From the NCBI RefSeq assembly GCF_024169655.1, contig NZ_JALJWV010000001.1, positions 1,741,001 through 1,805,000 on the forward strand: a stretch of DNA of 64,000 bases, read 5' to 3'. A program made the position numbers and the translations under genes. The DNA is from Pseudomonas marginalis (GTDB lineage: Bacteria > Pseudomonadota > Gammaproteobacteria > Pseudomonadales > Pseudomonadaceae). This document shows, one piece after another, positions 44,563 through 54,300 of the stretch; position 1 is the stretch's first letter, and every line of letters begins with the position of its first letter. The notes beneath the pieces are model-generated. The model ran no database searches. It was not told the DNA's origin and saw nothing but the letters and a program-made list of their open reading frames with translations.

Positions 44563-45774
44563 TTACTGGCGATAGGACTTGAGGAAGTTGCCGATGCGAC
44601 CGATGGCCATGTCCAGGTCATCCACACGCGGCAAGGTCACCACGCGGAAGTGATCCGGCCACGGCCAGTTGAACGCCGTGCCTTGGACCACCAGCAGCTT
44701 TTCCGACAGCAGCAGGTCGAGCACGAACTTCTCGTCGTTGAGGATCGGGCAGACTTTCGGGTCGATGCGTGGGAAGGCGTACAGCGCACCCATCGGTTTC
44801 ACACAACTGACGCCGGGAATATCGTTGAGCAGTTCCCAGGTACGGTTGCGTTGCTCCAACAGGCGGCCCTGAGGCAACAGCAGATCGTTGATGCTCTGGT
44901 AACCGCCCAGGGCAGTCTGGATCGCGTGCTGGCTCGGTACGTTGGCGCACAGACGCATATTGGCCAGCATGTCGATGCCTTCAATGTAGCTCTGGGCGTT
45001 GTGCTTAGGCCCGGAGATGGCGACCCAGCCGGAGCGGAAACCCGCCACGCGGTAAGACTTGGACAGGCCGTTGAAGGTCAGGCACAGCAGGTCTGGCGCC
45101 AGGGAGGCGGTGCAGATGTGGACGGCATCGTCGTAGAGGATCTTGTCGTAGATCTCGTCGGAGAACACCACCAGGTTGTGCTGGCGCGCCAGCTCGAGCA
45201 TGCCCAGCAGCACTTCCCGCGAGTACACGGCGCCGGTCGGGTTGTTCGGGTTGATGATCACCAGGGCCTTGGTGTTCGGGGTGATCTTGGCCTTGATGTC
45301 GGCCAGGTCCGGGAACCAGTCGGCGCCTTCGTCGCACAGGTAGTGTACCGGGCGGCCACCGGCCAGGGTCACCGCAGCGGTCCACAGCGGGTAGTCCGGT
45401 GCCGGCACCAACACTTCGTCGCTGTTGTTGAGCAAGGCCTGCATCGACATCACGATCAGTTCGGACACGCCATTGCCCAGGTAGATGTCTTCGATGCCGA
45501 CCCCTTCGACCTGTTTCTGCTGGTAGTACTGCATCACCGCCTTGCGCGCACTGAACAGGCCTTTGGAATCGCTGTAGCCCTGGGCGGTGGGCAGGTTGCG
45601 GATCACGTCCTGGAGGATTTCGTCTGGCGCTTCGAAACCAAAGGGCGCCGGGTTGCCAATGTTCAGCTTGAGGATGCGATGGCCTTCCTCTTCCAGGCGT
45701 TTGGCGTGCTTGAGCACTGGGCCGCGAATGTCGTAGCAGACGTTGGCGAGCTTGTTCGATTTGCTGACCTGCAT
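44563..45774 (-). CDS. alaA: alanine aminotransferase AlaA type
   Basis: Encodes 403 residues, fold-type I PLP aminotransferase. It has LNIGNPAPFGFEAPDEI near the N-terminus, the NNPTGAVYS loop, DEIYDKILYD, and the PLP lysine in FNGLSKSYRVAGFRSGW. E. coli AlaA makes alanine from pyruvate and glutamate. The ATG at 45774 opens MQVSKSNKLANVCYDIRGP, the usual start; longer frames to 46095 are not coding. It is divergent from msrB. Confidence 0.93.
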   Translation of the reverse strand: MQVSKSNKLANVCYDIRGPVLKHAKRLEEEGHRILKLNIGNPAPFGFEAPDEILQDVIRNLPTAQGYSDSKGLFSARKAVMQYYQQKQVEGVGIEDIYLGNGVSELIVMSMQALLNNSDEVLVPAPDYPLWTAAVTLAGGRPVHYLCDEGADWFPDLADIKAKITPNTKALVIINPNNPTGAVYSREVLLGMLELARQHNLVVFSDEIYDKILYDDAVHICTASLAPDLLCLTFNGLSKSYRVAGFRSGWVAISGPKHNAQSYIEGIDMLANMRLCANVPSQHAIQTALGGYQSINDLLLPQGRLLEQRNRTWELLNDIPGVSCVKPMGALYAFPRIDPKVCPILNDEKFVLDLLLSEKLLVVQGTAFNWPWPDHFRVVTLPRVDDLDMAIGRIGNFLKSYRQ

Positions 45775-45976
45775 GGCGATGTGATCCTGAAAATGAACGA
45801 TCCAGACGGTGCGGCGCCTACCGTGCTGAGAATCCTGCGTTGGTCGCACCCATAAATACGTTTGAATGCAGCTAACGCGGGTGCCAGACTGCCGGGTTGA
45901 AGAGGCGCAATCATACGTGCCGCCTGATCCCTGGAAAAGACACAGATCAGGGTTTTTCAGTTGCCGAGGTGTACTG

Positions 45977-46369
45977 ATGGAAAAGCTGCAGAAAACCATT
46001 GATGAATGGAAAGCGATGCTCGATCCGGAGCAATACAACGTGTGCCGCCTGAAGGGCACCGAACGGCCGTTTTCCGGCAAGTACAATGCCACCAAGACCG
46101 ACGGTGTGTATCACTGCGTCTGCTGCAATGAGCCGCTGTTCGACTCTACGACCAAATTCGATTCCGGCTGTGGCTGGCCTAGCTTCTACGCACCGATTGG
46201 CAAAAACGCGATGATCGAGATCCGCGATATCAGCCACGGCATGATTCGCACCGAAGTCACCTGCGCCAAGTGCGATGCCCACCTGGGGCATGTGTTCCCG
46301 GACGGCCCGCAGCCGACCGGCCTGCGCTATTGCATCAATTCGGTGTGCCTGGACCTCGTACCGCGCTGA
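45977..46369 (+). CDS. msrB: methionine-R-sulfoxide reductase B
   Basis: Encodes 130 residues. The zinc site is formed by the two CxxC pairs VCCNEP (with the preceding HCVCC) and TCAKCDAH. The catalytic cysteine lies in [11 protein letters not shown], and [10 protein letters not shown] is the conserved active-site loop. It reduces R-methionine sulfoxide in proteins using thioredoxin. The ATG at 45977 follows CCGAGGTG. It is followed by the glutathione peroxidase gene; together with the fRMsr gene at 50.8 kb, the region covers protein-bound and free methionine sulfoxide. Confidence 0.95.
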   Translation: MEKLQKTIDEWKAMLDPEQYNVCRLKGTERPFSGKYNATKTDGVYHCVCCNEPLFDSTTKFDSGCGWPSFYAPIGKNAMIEIRDISHGMIRTEVTCAKCDAHLGHVFPDGPQPTGLRYCINSVCLDLVPR

Positions 46370-46377
46370 GCATGAGT

Positions 46378-46402
46378 CGCCCCTGTGTCTTGTGCAGGGG
46401 CG
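46378..46402. terminator. hairpin between msrB and gpx
   Basis: CGCCCCTG-TGTCTTGTG-CAGGGGCG, a perfect 8-bp stem 8 bp after the msrB stop. No T-run, so probably a partial terminator or an mRNA end. Confidence 0.5.
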
Positions 46403-46427
46403 ATGTATACCGGGTTATCAGTTTGAT

Positions 46428-46453
46428 CAATTCAATTGCACACAATTAAATTG
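46428..46453. promoter_or_regulatory. putative OspR operator upstream of gpx
   Basis: CAATTCAATTG (46428-46438) and CAATTAAATTG (46443-46453) are two near-palindromic boxes, 4 bp apart, which are also mirror images of each other with one mismatch. They lie ~45 bp before the gpx ATG, exactly where the MarR-type regulator encoded two genes on could bind. Confidence 0.6.
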
Positions 46454-46496
46454 CTCGCTATGTTTTTCCTTCTTTCCCCATATTCGAGGCATTGCC

Positions 46497-46982
46497 ATGA
46501 GCGACAACCTGCTGAGCATCCCTTGCACCACCATCAAGGGTGAGCAAAAGACCTTGGCCGACTTCGCCGGCAAGGCCATTCTGGTGGTCAACACCGCCAG
46601 CAAATGCGGCTTCACCCCGCAGTACAAAGGCTTGGAGCAACTCTGGCAGCAGTACAAGGACCAGGGCCTGGTGGTGCTGGGGTTTCCGTGCAACCAGTTC
46701 GGCAAGCAGGAACCGGGCAATGAAAGTGCGATTTCCGAGTTCTGTGAGCTGAATTTCGGCGTCAGCTTTCCGTTGTTCAAGAAGATCGACGTCAATGGCA
46801 GCGCTGCTCATCCGCTGTTCGTACAGTTGAAAAAGCAGGCTCCGGGTCTGCTGGGTTCCAAGGGCATCAAGTGGAACTTCACCAAGTTCCTCATCGGTCG
46901 CGACGGCTTGGTGGTCAAGCGTTTTGCGCCAACCACCAAGCCCCAGGAGTTGACCCAAGCGATCGAAGCCCTGCTCAAATGA
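46497..46982 (+). CDS. glutathione peroxidase
   Basis: Encodes 161 residues of the GPx family. The peroxidatic cysteine is in NTASKCGFTPQYKGLEQLW. The conserved GFPCNQFGKQEPG block contains a second cysteine, and the Trp-Asn of the active site are in KWNFTKFLI. Proteins with this cysteine pattern usually run on thioredoxin rather than glutathione. No signal peptide: cytosolic. The stop overlaps the ospR start (ATGA), as in P. aeruginosa PA2826-PA2825. Confidence 0.92.
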   Translation: MSDNLLSIPCTTIKGEQKTLADFAGKAILVVNTASKCGFTPQYKGLEQLWQQYKDQGLVVLGFPCNQFGKQEPGNESAISEFCELNFGVSFPLFKKIDVNGSAAHPLFVQLKKQAPGLLGSKGIKWNFTKFLIGRDGLVVKRFAPTTKPQELTQAIEALLK

Positions 46983-47443
46983 CCCACCTGCCCACCGTGT
47001 CCCTGGCCCTGGACAACCAGCTGTGTTTCAAGCTCTACGCCGCGTCACGGGCGGTGACCCGCGCCTACAAGCCAATGCTCGATCAGTTGGGCCTGACCTA
47101 CCCGCAATACGTGGTGATGCTGGTGTTGTGGGAATGGCACCAAGCAGCCCCGGCCCAACCCACGGTCAAGGCCCTGGGCGAGCGCCTGATGCTTGATTCG
47201 GGTACGCTGACGCCGCTGCTCAAGCGCCTGGAGCAGCTTGGGTTAGTGAGGCGCCAGCGCAGCGCGCAAGATGAGCGTGAAGTGCATTTGAGCCTGAGCC
47301 AAGCCGGTGTGCAACGGCGCGACCAGGCCCATCAATTGAAAACCCGCTTGCTGTGCGACAGCGGCGTCGACCTCAACCAGGCCGACGCCCTGCGCGAGAG
47401 CTTGGACCAATTGCTCGCGCAGATCAGAGACTTGTCGTCTTAG
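46979..47443 (+). CDS. ospR: OspR, MarR-family oxidative stress regulator
   Basis: Encodes 154 residues, closely resembling the ohrR product at 30 kb in the DNQLCF block and the winged helix (LMLDSGTLTPLLKRLEQLGLVRR). Cys16 occupies the peroxidatic position and Cys126 (TRLLCDSGV) fits the second redox cysteine. In P. aeruginosa OspR represses the glutathione peroxidase gene and influences pigment production and virulence. It is co-translated with gpx, and its 3' end overlaps the convergent sagS gene by 20 bp. Confidence 0.9.
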   Translation: MTHLPTVSLALDNQLCFKLYAASRAVTRAYKPMLDQLGLTYPQYVVMLVLWEWHQAAPAQPTVKALGERLMLDSGTLTPLLKRLEQLGLVRRQRSAQDEREVHLSLSQAGVQRRDQAHQLKTRLLCDSGVDLNQADALRESLDQLLAQIRDLSS

Positions 47444-49733
47444 GCACCCACAGGTCCAGCAACGCGTTGAGTTCTTCGCGGCGAAACGGCTTGGCCAGGT
47501 AGTCATTCATCCCCGCCGCCCGGCAACGCTCGCGTTCTTCCGACAGCGCGTTGGCGGTCAAAGCCACAATGGGCAGGTCCGGCCAACGCCCGCTGCGACG
47601 AATCTGCCGACTGGCCTCGTAGCCATCCATCACCGGCATGTTGCAGTCCATCAGCACCATGTCGAAGCGCTGTGCTTCGAGGAGTTTGAGCGCTTCGCCA
47701 CCGTGGGCGGCGACGATCACTTCGCAGCCCAACTTGCTGAGCATGCCCTTGGCCACCAGTTGATTGACCGGGTTGTCCTCCACCAGCAGGATACGTGCCC
47801 GCTGGGCGAGGGGCGCGGCGTCCAGCGGGATTGGATCTTGGATCAAGCGCGCATCGCTGCGCAGATTGCGTTGCAGGATCTGGTACAGCGCGTTGCGGCT
47901 CAAAGGGCGCGCCTGTTGCTGCAACGGCGCGAAGGCCGCGACTTCCTCGCTGGGCATGAAATTGCCATAGGCGGTCACCAGCAGGATCGGTGCCGTGATG
48001 GTCGGCCGCAGGCGAAACAGGCACTCCGGGCAGTCTGTGATGAGTAAATCAGGGGTTTTTCCGCTCAAGTCCTCATCAAGAGAATAGCAACGCGGTGTCA
48101 GCCCCCAGTGAGGTAGCAGGGTGTTGAGCAGCTCCGCCAGGCCGCTGTCGCCGCTGGTGATTGCAATGACTTCGCCCACCAGCGGCGCGAGCCGGGTCGC
48201 GGGCAAATGGGCGGGCAGCGGCAGGTCGGCGCAGAACTGGCTGCCGAAGCCGACTTCGGAACTGATGCTCAGCCGGCCGTGCATTGCTTCGCACAGGTTG
48301 TGGGTCAACGCCAGGCCCAGGCCGGTGCCGCCAAACTGGCGGGTGATGCCCGCACCGGCCTGTGTGAACGGCTGGAAGATCTTCACCTGCGCGTCCTGGG
48401 CAATGCCGATCCCGGTGTCGCACACTTCGACTTTCACTCGGCCGTCCTGGGCGCTGAGGCGCACATCCACGCGGCCGAAGCGCGTGAACTTCAAGGCGTT
48501 GGACAGCAGATTACTGACGATCTGTCGCACACGTGTCGGGTCGCCGAGCACCTGGGCCGGAAACTGCGGATCGATCAGGCACGTCAGTTCGACACTCGGC
48601 GCGGCGTTCTGCGACAACAGGTTGGCAGTGTCTTCCACCAGCGAGCCGAGGTCGAACGGGATGCGTTCCAGCTCCAACTGGCCCGCGTCGAACTTGGACA
48701 GGTCGAGGATATCGTTGAGCAGTTCCACCAGCACCTTGCCGGAGTCGTGGGCGATCGACAGTTGCTGGCGCTGTTCCGCGTTGAGCGGGCTGTCCAGCGA
48801 CAGCGCGATCATGCCCAGCAACCCGTTGAGTGGCGTGCGGATTTCGTGACTCATATTGGCCAGGAACGCCGCCCGCGCTTGAGCCATGCCGAGGGCGGTC
48901 ATTTTCGCCGCTTCCAGCTCATCGTTGGACTGACTCAAACGTTGGTTGCTGGCCTTGAGCTCCAGTGTGCGCGCCGAGACGATGTCTTCCAGTTGCCCCA
49001 GGTATTCGGTGAGGCGGTCTTCGGCATGGCGGCGTTGCTGGATCTCGGTTTCCATGCTGTCGAATTGCTGGTTGGCAACGCTGACCAGCACGCCGATTTC
49101 ATCGTGTTCATGCCCTGGCGGGCAATCCAGGCGTGTCTGTCTGCGCGTGCTCAGCTCGCGAATGATGCGCACCAGGGGTTGGGTCAATATCACGTAGAAC
49201 AGGCCCAGCAAGATGCCGCTCAGCAACAGGCTGCGCGCAAACCCATTGAGCAGGGTTATCTCGGCGCGGCGCAGGAAGCGGCTGCCAAAAGCGTAGGTGT
49301 CTACGTCCAGGTGCAGTACGCCAAGGGATTCGTTGGGCATATGGCTGAGATACAGCCGGTCTTCGAACTGGCGGTTGGCGCCGAACAGGAAATCGCTGAG
49401 GGGCCGGTAGGTACTTTCCTTGCGCGGCCGTTCGACGTCGGCCAGTACCACGCCGTTGTTGTCGGTCAAACGCGCCTGAATGATGGCGGGGGAGTGCAAC
49501 AGGCCGAGGGTCAGCTCCTGGGCCAGTTCGGTGTCGATGTTGTAGGCGATGCGCGACGCCGGGTTGTGGCTGATTTCAATCAGTGAGCGAATTTCACGGT
49601 TGATGGACGCGTCTTCGCTGGCATAATCAATGCCGATCTGGATCAGGCTGAGCAAGGTTCCCAAGACGAGACCGACCAGCACCGTCAATCTGGCTTGTTT
49701 ATAAGACAAGCGGTGGGCGAACTTGATATCCAT
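47424..49733 (-). CDS. sagS: hybrid sensor histidine kinase, SagS homologue
   Basis: Encodes 769 residues from ATG 49733. It has a first membrane segment (ARLTVLVGLVLGTLLSLIQIGI), a periplasmic sensor of ~135 residues, a second membrane segment (LLLSGILLGLFYVILTQPL), a coiled coil, a HisKA domain with His ~294 (ANMSHEIRTPLNG), a HATPase, and a C-terminal receiver with the phosphorylatable Asp ~694 (MVLMDCNMPVMDGYEA). In P. aeruginosa SagS (PA2824) controls the switch from motile to biofilm life through HptB and BfiSR. Synteny with OspR/Gpx/MsrB/AlaA supports the name. Confidence 0.88.
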   Translation of the reverse strand: MDIKFAHRLSYKQARLTVLVGLVLGTLLSLIQIGIDYASEDASINREIRSLIEISHNPASRIAYNIDTELAQELTLGLLHSPAIIQARLTDNNGVVLADVERPRKESTYRPLSDFLFGANRQFEDRLYLSHMPNESLGVLHLDVDTYAFGSRFLRRAEITLLNGFARSLLLSGILLGLFYVILTQPLVRIIRELSTRRQTRLDCPPGHEHDEIGVLVSVANQQFDSMETEIQQRRHAEDRLTEYLGQLEDIVSARTLELKASNQRLSQSNDELEAAKMTALGMAQARAAFLANMSHEIRTPLNGLLGMIALSLDSPLNAEQRQQLSIAHDSGKVLVELLNDILDLSKFDAGQLELERIPFDLGSLVEDTANLLSQNAAPSVELTCLIDPQFPAQVLGDPTRVRQIVSNLLSNALKFTRFGRVDVRLSAQDGRVKVEVCDTGIGIAQDAQVKIFQPFTQAGAGITRQFGGTGLGLALTHNLCEAMHGRLSISSEVGFGSQFCADLPLPAHLPATRLAPLVGEVIAITSGDSGLAELLNTLLPHWGLTPRCYSLDEDLSGKTPDLLITDCPECLFRLRPTITAPILLVTAYGNFMPSEEVAAFAPLQQQARPLSRNALYQILQRNLRSDARLIQDPIPLDAAPLAQRARILLVEDNPVNQLVAKGMLSKLGCEVIVAAHGGEALKLLEAQRFDMVLMDCNMPVMDGYEASRQIRRSGRWPDLPIVALTANALSEERERCRAAGMNDYLAKPFRREELNALLDLWVPKTTSL

Positions 49734-49903
49734 CGAGTGTTGAACCACTTCACGTTTCCCTTCGCCCGGCAAGCATAGTTGAACATCCACAAGCTCACGC
49801 TTGCCCGGCACGTATCGTCAGTTTTTTGGAGGGTAGCCCGGAGCGCTTAGCCACAGGGTTGCCAATACGCCATCTTTTGCAAGAAGTTGCCAGAGGAATA
49901 GTC

Positions 49904-50794
49904 GTGGATTCTCGATTGAATGCCTTTCTTGAGCGTGCCGACGCTGTACTCGCCCGCCTGGAACCCTTGTTGCCCGCCCCACGCCAAGTCATAGACTGGA
50001 ACCAGTGTCTCGCCGCCCGTTGGCAGCGCGAAGGCCGTAGCGGCTTCCTGTTGCCGCTGGAGGTCAGCCTGGACATGCGCCTGTCCGATCTGATCGGTGT
50101 GGACAAGCAGCGTGAAACATTGGCGCGCAACACCCAACAGTTCCTCGACGGCCTGCCCGCCAACCATGCGCTGCTGTGGGGCTCGCGGGGCACGGGGAAA
50201 TCGTCCATGGTGCGCGCCTTGCTCGCCCAGCATGCCAGCGCCGGTTTGCGCTTGATTGAAATCGAACGCGATCACTTGGCCGATCTGCCGCGTGTGGTCG
50301 AACAACTGCTCAAGCTGCCGCAGCGCTTCATCCTGTTCTGCGATGACCTGTCGTTCGAGGCCGGTGAAGGCGATTACCGTGTGCTCAAGAGCGTGCTGGA
50401 CGGCTCCCTGGAACAGGCGCCGGAAAACGTGCTGCTGTATGCCACATCCAACCGTCGTCACCTGGTGCCGGAAAACCAGAGCGACAATGACAACTGGAAG
50501 CGTGTGGATGGCGAGCTGCACCCGAGTGAGGCGGTGGAAGACAAGATCGCCTTGTCCGACCGTTTTGGCTTGTGGCTGTCGTTCTACCCGTTCACCCAGG
50601 AGCATTTCCTCGACGTGGTGGAGCACTGGATCGGCGAGCTGGCGCGCAAGGCCGGCCTGCAGTGGCAGCGTGATGAAGCCCTCGATATTCTCGCCGTGCG
50701 CTGGGCCACCGGGCGTGGCAACCGCAACGGCCGTTGCGCGTATCAATTCGCCCGTTACTGGGTGGGCCTCAAATTGCTGGAGCGTCAACCATGA
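49904..50794 (+). CDS. DUF815 AAA-like ATPase
   Basis: Encodes 296 residues. Walker A is LLWGSRGTGKSSMVRALL (~residue 93), Walker B is RFILFCDDLSFE, and a sensor 1 region is VLLYATSNRRHLVPE; the C-terminus has NGRCAYQFARYWVGLK. Function is unproven, but members look like single-domain AAA+ proteins. I use GTG 49904, preceded by AGAGGA, rather than codons further left. The stop overlaps the fRMsr start (ATGA). The gene is divergent from sagS with 170 bp between starts. Confidence 0.85.
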   Translation: MDSRLNAFLERADAVLARLEPLLPAPRQVIDWNQCLAARWQREGRSGFLLPLEVSLDMRLSDLIGVDKQRETLARNTQQFLDGLPANHALLWGSRGTGKSSMVRALLAQHASAGLRLIEIERDHLADLPRVVEQLLKLPQRFILFCDDLSFEAGEGDYRVLKSVLDGSLEQAPENVLLYATSNRRHLVPENQSDNDNWKRVDGELHPSEAVEDKIALSDRFGLWLSFYPFTQEHFLDVVEHWIGELARKAGLQWQRDEALDILAVRWATGRGNRNGRCAYQFARYWVGLKLLERQP

Positions 50795-51273
50795 TCGATT
50801 TGCAACAGGCCGGCACCGGCCTGGATGGGTATGCCATGTTGTGCGCGCAGTTGGAGTCGCTGCTGGCCGATGAGCGAGATTTCATCGCCAACAGCGCGCA
50901 GTTCTCTGCGTTTTTGTTCAACCAGTTGGATGATCTGAACTGGGCCGGTTTCTACCTCAACCGTCATGAAGAATTGGTGTTGGGGCCGTTCCAGGGCCAG
51001 ATCGCATGTGTGCGCATTCCGTTCGGTCGTGGCGTGTGCGGTGCGGCGGCCGCGTCGCGCCAGACCCAGCGGGTGGAGGATGTGCATGCGTTCCCCGGGC
51101 ATATTGCCTGCGACAGCGCGTCGAACAGCGAACTGGTGGTGCCGCTGGTCAAGGATGGCCAACTGATTGGCGTCCTTGACCTCGACAGTCCGTCGCTGGC
51201 CCGTTTTACCGCGCAGGACCAGGCCGGTATCGAGCAGTTGGCGGCAATTTTCCTGCGCTTGACCGACTGCTGA
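50791..51273 (+). CDS. msrC: free methionine-R-sulfoxide reductase (GAF domain)
   Basis: Encodes 160 residues, one GAF domain of the fRMsr/YebR type. It contains DLNWAGFYL and the three active-site cysteines in IACVRIPFGRGVCGAA and PGHIACDSASNSELVVPL. It reduces free methionine-R-sulfoxide. It is the last gene of a two-gene unit with the DUF815 ATPase. With msrB nearby it completes reduction of R-sulfoxides. Confidence 0.9.
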   Translation: MIDLQQAGTGLDGYAMLCAQLESLLADERDFIANSAQFSAFLFNQLDDLNWAGFYLNRHEELVLGPFQGQIACVRIPFGRGVCGAAAASRQTQRVEDVHAFPGHIACDSASNSELVVPLVKDGQLIGVLDLDSPSLARFTAQDQAGIEQLAAIFLRLTDC

Positions 51274-51312
51274 TCGACCGTTGCGGGGGCGAGCCGACCG
51301 GTGCGCCCCTGC

Positions 51313-54300
51313 CTATCCTGGAGAACCCAGGCCGTTGAGTTGCATGTGCAGCAGGCGCTCCAGTTCCAGCATGCACTTTTCCAGGGCCTTGATACCGGTT
51401 TCGATCACCACCCGATCATCGTCGCGGGCGCAGGCCTGCTCCAGCGCTTCGCATTGCGCCGCCAGCACACCGGCCTGGACGATGCGCGCGGCGCCCTTGA
51501 TCTTGTGGGCCTGCTCGATGATGTCCTGCGGTGGGGCCTGCTGGGCCCACAGCGTGACCAATATCTGGCGATCGTGACAACTGCTGCTCAGCAGTTCCTC
51601 AAGCAGCCGCCGACTCAGTTGTGGGTCGCCGCCCGTCAGCGCATCCAGGTTGCTGAGGTCTAGCCGCGAGCCGGACGGCTGCGGCGTGATCTGCGCCAGT
51701 TGCCGTTCCAGCGCTGTGAGGCTGATCGGTTTGAACAGGCAGTCGTTCATCCCGGCTTCGGCGCAGCGCAGTTTCTCTTCGGGCTGGGCATTGGCGGTAA
51801 ACCCCAGCACCACGCAGGGTGTCAGTTGTTCCCGCTGTTCGTACTCGCGGATCGAGCGGCTCAACTCGTAGCCGTTCATGATGGGCATGTTGCAGTCGGC
51901 GATCACCAGGTCGAAGCGCGCCTGGCGCCAGGCCTGGAACCCGGCGGCACCATGCTGGGCCGCGGTGAACTGGTGGCCCAGGTAACCTAGCTGCTGGCAC
52001 ATCAGCAGGCGATTCGCCGGATGATCATCCACCACCAGCACGTTGAGCACCGGCGCCGGTGCGGGCGCGGCCGGCTTGGGTTCGTCTGCGGCCTGGATGG
52101 GCTGCAGGCAGTTCATCTTCAGGCTGACATGCACCTGGGTACCGACCATGGGCACGCTGCTCAGGCTGAGTTGCCCGCCCATCATCGCGCACAGGCTGCG
52201 GCAGATCACCAGCCCCAGGCCCGCGCCGCTGCGGGCCAGGTGCCCGGAATTGTCGGCCTGGGCAAAGGGTTCGAACAGACGCAACTGGTCGTCGCGGCTG
52301 ATACCGATCCCCGTGTCTTCGACCACCAGCTTCATTTCGACCTGCTGCGGCAACTCGGTGGCTTGCACCTGTACCTTGATCTTCACCTGCCCGCGCTCGG
52401 TGAACTTGATCGCATTGCTCACCAGGTTGGACAGCACCTGCTTGAAGCGCAGCGGGTCGATCAGCACATCGGTGTCATCGAGCTCAGGCTGGAACTCCAA
52501 CAGCAAACTGAGGGTTTTCTGGCGCGCCAGGCCGTCGAATACCCGCACCACCGACTCAATCACTTCCCGCAGGTTCACGCGTTCCGGTGCGAGGCTCAGG
52601 CGACCGGATTCGATCCGTGCAATGTCCAGGATATCGCCGATCAGCTCCAGCAGGTCTTTGGCGGAGTGGTAGGCCACTTCGATCGCCGGACGGTCAAGGT
52701 GTCCCTGGTCAGCGCGCTTGAGGGTCAGTTCCAGCATGCCGATCACCGCATTCATGGGGGTGCGGATTTCGTGGCTCATGGTCGCAAGGAAGGTGCTCTT
52801 GGCGCGGTTGGCTTCGTCGGCACGCTCCTTGGCGGCGCGCAGCTCATCGAACAGCTGGCGTCGTTCGCTGATGTCGATCCAGCCGCCGATGACGCCCTGG
52901 ACTTCGCCGGTGGAGTCGCGGTAGGGCAGTATCCAGTGGTAGATCGTCAGTTTTTTGCCATTGATCAGCAGGGTGCGATCAAGGATCAGCGGGTTGCCCT
53001 CGGCGACCACGCGCAGATAGTCGGCGTGATACTGAGCCGCTTCGGTTTCCAGGGCCGTGCTCATCTGCATCGCACTTTTGCCGATGACCTCTTCGCGCTT
53101 GACGCCGAACACTTGCAGGTAGCTGTCGTTGCAGGTTTGCAGCAGGCCATCGCGGTCGCGCACGTAGATCGGGTGCGGGGTTTCATTGACCAGCGCGCGC
53201 ATGAATTCGAACTGGTCGTTGAGGGCGCGTTCGGCCATCTTGCGGTGTTTGATCTCCCGGCGCATGTACGCGTTCCAGGTCAGGGAAATCAGCAGCAGCA
53301 GGCCGGTGACGATGATGATCTGGGCAATCAGGTGGTGGTAATTGCGCCAGTAGCTGTCGGAGGCGGCGGTGTAGCCTCGCCAGCGGCTGTTGATCACGCC
53401 GAGTTCATCGGGGGCGATGCTGAGCAGTGCCTTGTCCAGGATTGAGCTCAACTCGGTGGCGCGCCGTGACGTGGCCAGTGCGAAGACCGCGGGAAGGGTG
53501 CCGATGCTGCTGCTGATCTGCAGTTTGTCCTGAAATACTTGGGAGGACAGGAAATAGTTGGCGATCACCAGCGAATTCACCGCGCCTTCCACATGCCCTT
53601 GGGCCAGCAGTTCCGAGGCCTTGAAGGTGTCACTGGTTTCCACCAAGTGAATGTGCGGGAACTCCTTGCGCAGAATGGTTTCCAGGGGGTTGCCCTGGGT
53701 GATCGCCAGACGCTTGCCTGCCATCTGTTCAAGATTCGATGGGGCGCCGGGCTCTTTGCGCGTGAGCAGTACGTAGGAGTTTTCCAGGTAGGGACGACTG
53801 AAGTTCAGTTGAGCTTCCCGTTCCGTGCTGGGAATGATGGCGCCGATGAGATCGGTTTTGCCGGCTTCGACTTGCTCGATCATCGCGTTGACATCACGCG
53901 CACGCTGGACCTCGAAGCGCAACCCGGTGCGCAGGCGGATCAGCTCCAGGAGGTCGGCCGTGATACCGCGGAAGTTGCCGTCGGCATCGAAGAAGGTCAA
54001 TGGCGCGAAGGTTTCGTTGGCGATCACCCTGACCACCGGGTGCGCTTTCAGCCAGCGCTCCTCGCGTTGCGTCAGTTGCAGTTTTTGCGCAGTGAGCAGG
54101 ACATCGCTGCCCGCACTCCAGCGTTTGGCAATGCTGTCCTGTTCATTGGTCGGCACCGCCGCCAGCACGGCGTTGAGGATGCTCAAGAGGGTGTGTTGGT
54201 CCTGGCGCACGGCGAAGCTGAAGCCATAGGCCTCGTGCTTGCCGAAGTTGGCCATGCGGATATTTTTCAGGTAGCCCTTGTTGATCATGTAATGGGTGGA

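Noticed and set aside
44650..45855. 401-codon open frame on the plus strand
   Set aside because: Antisense to alaA, composition explained by the opposite gene.
48207..49586. 459-codon open frame on the plus strand
   Set aside because: Antisense to sagS.
52021..53445. 474-codon open frame on the plus strand
   Set aside because: Antisense to the hybrid sensor kinase; a shadow of its biased codon use.
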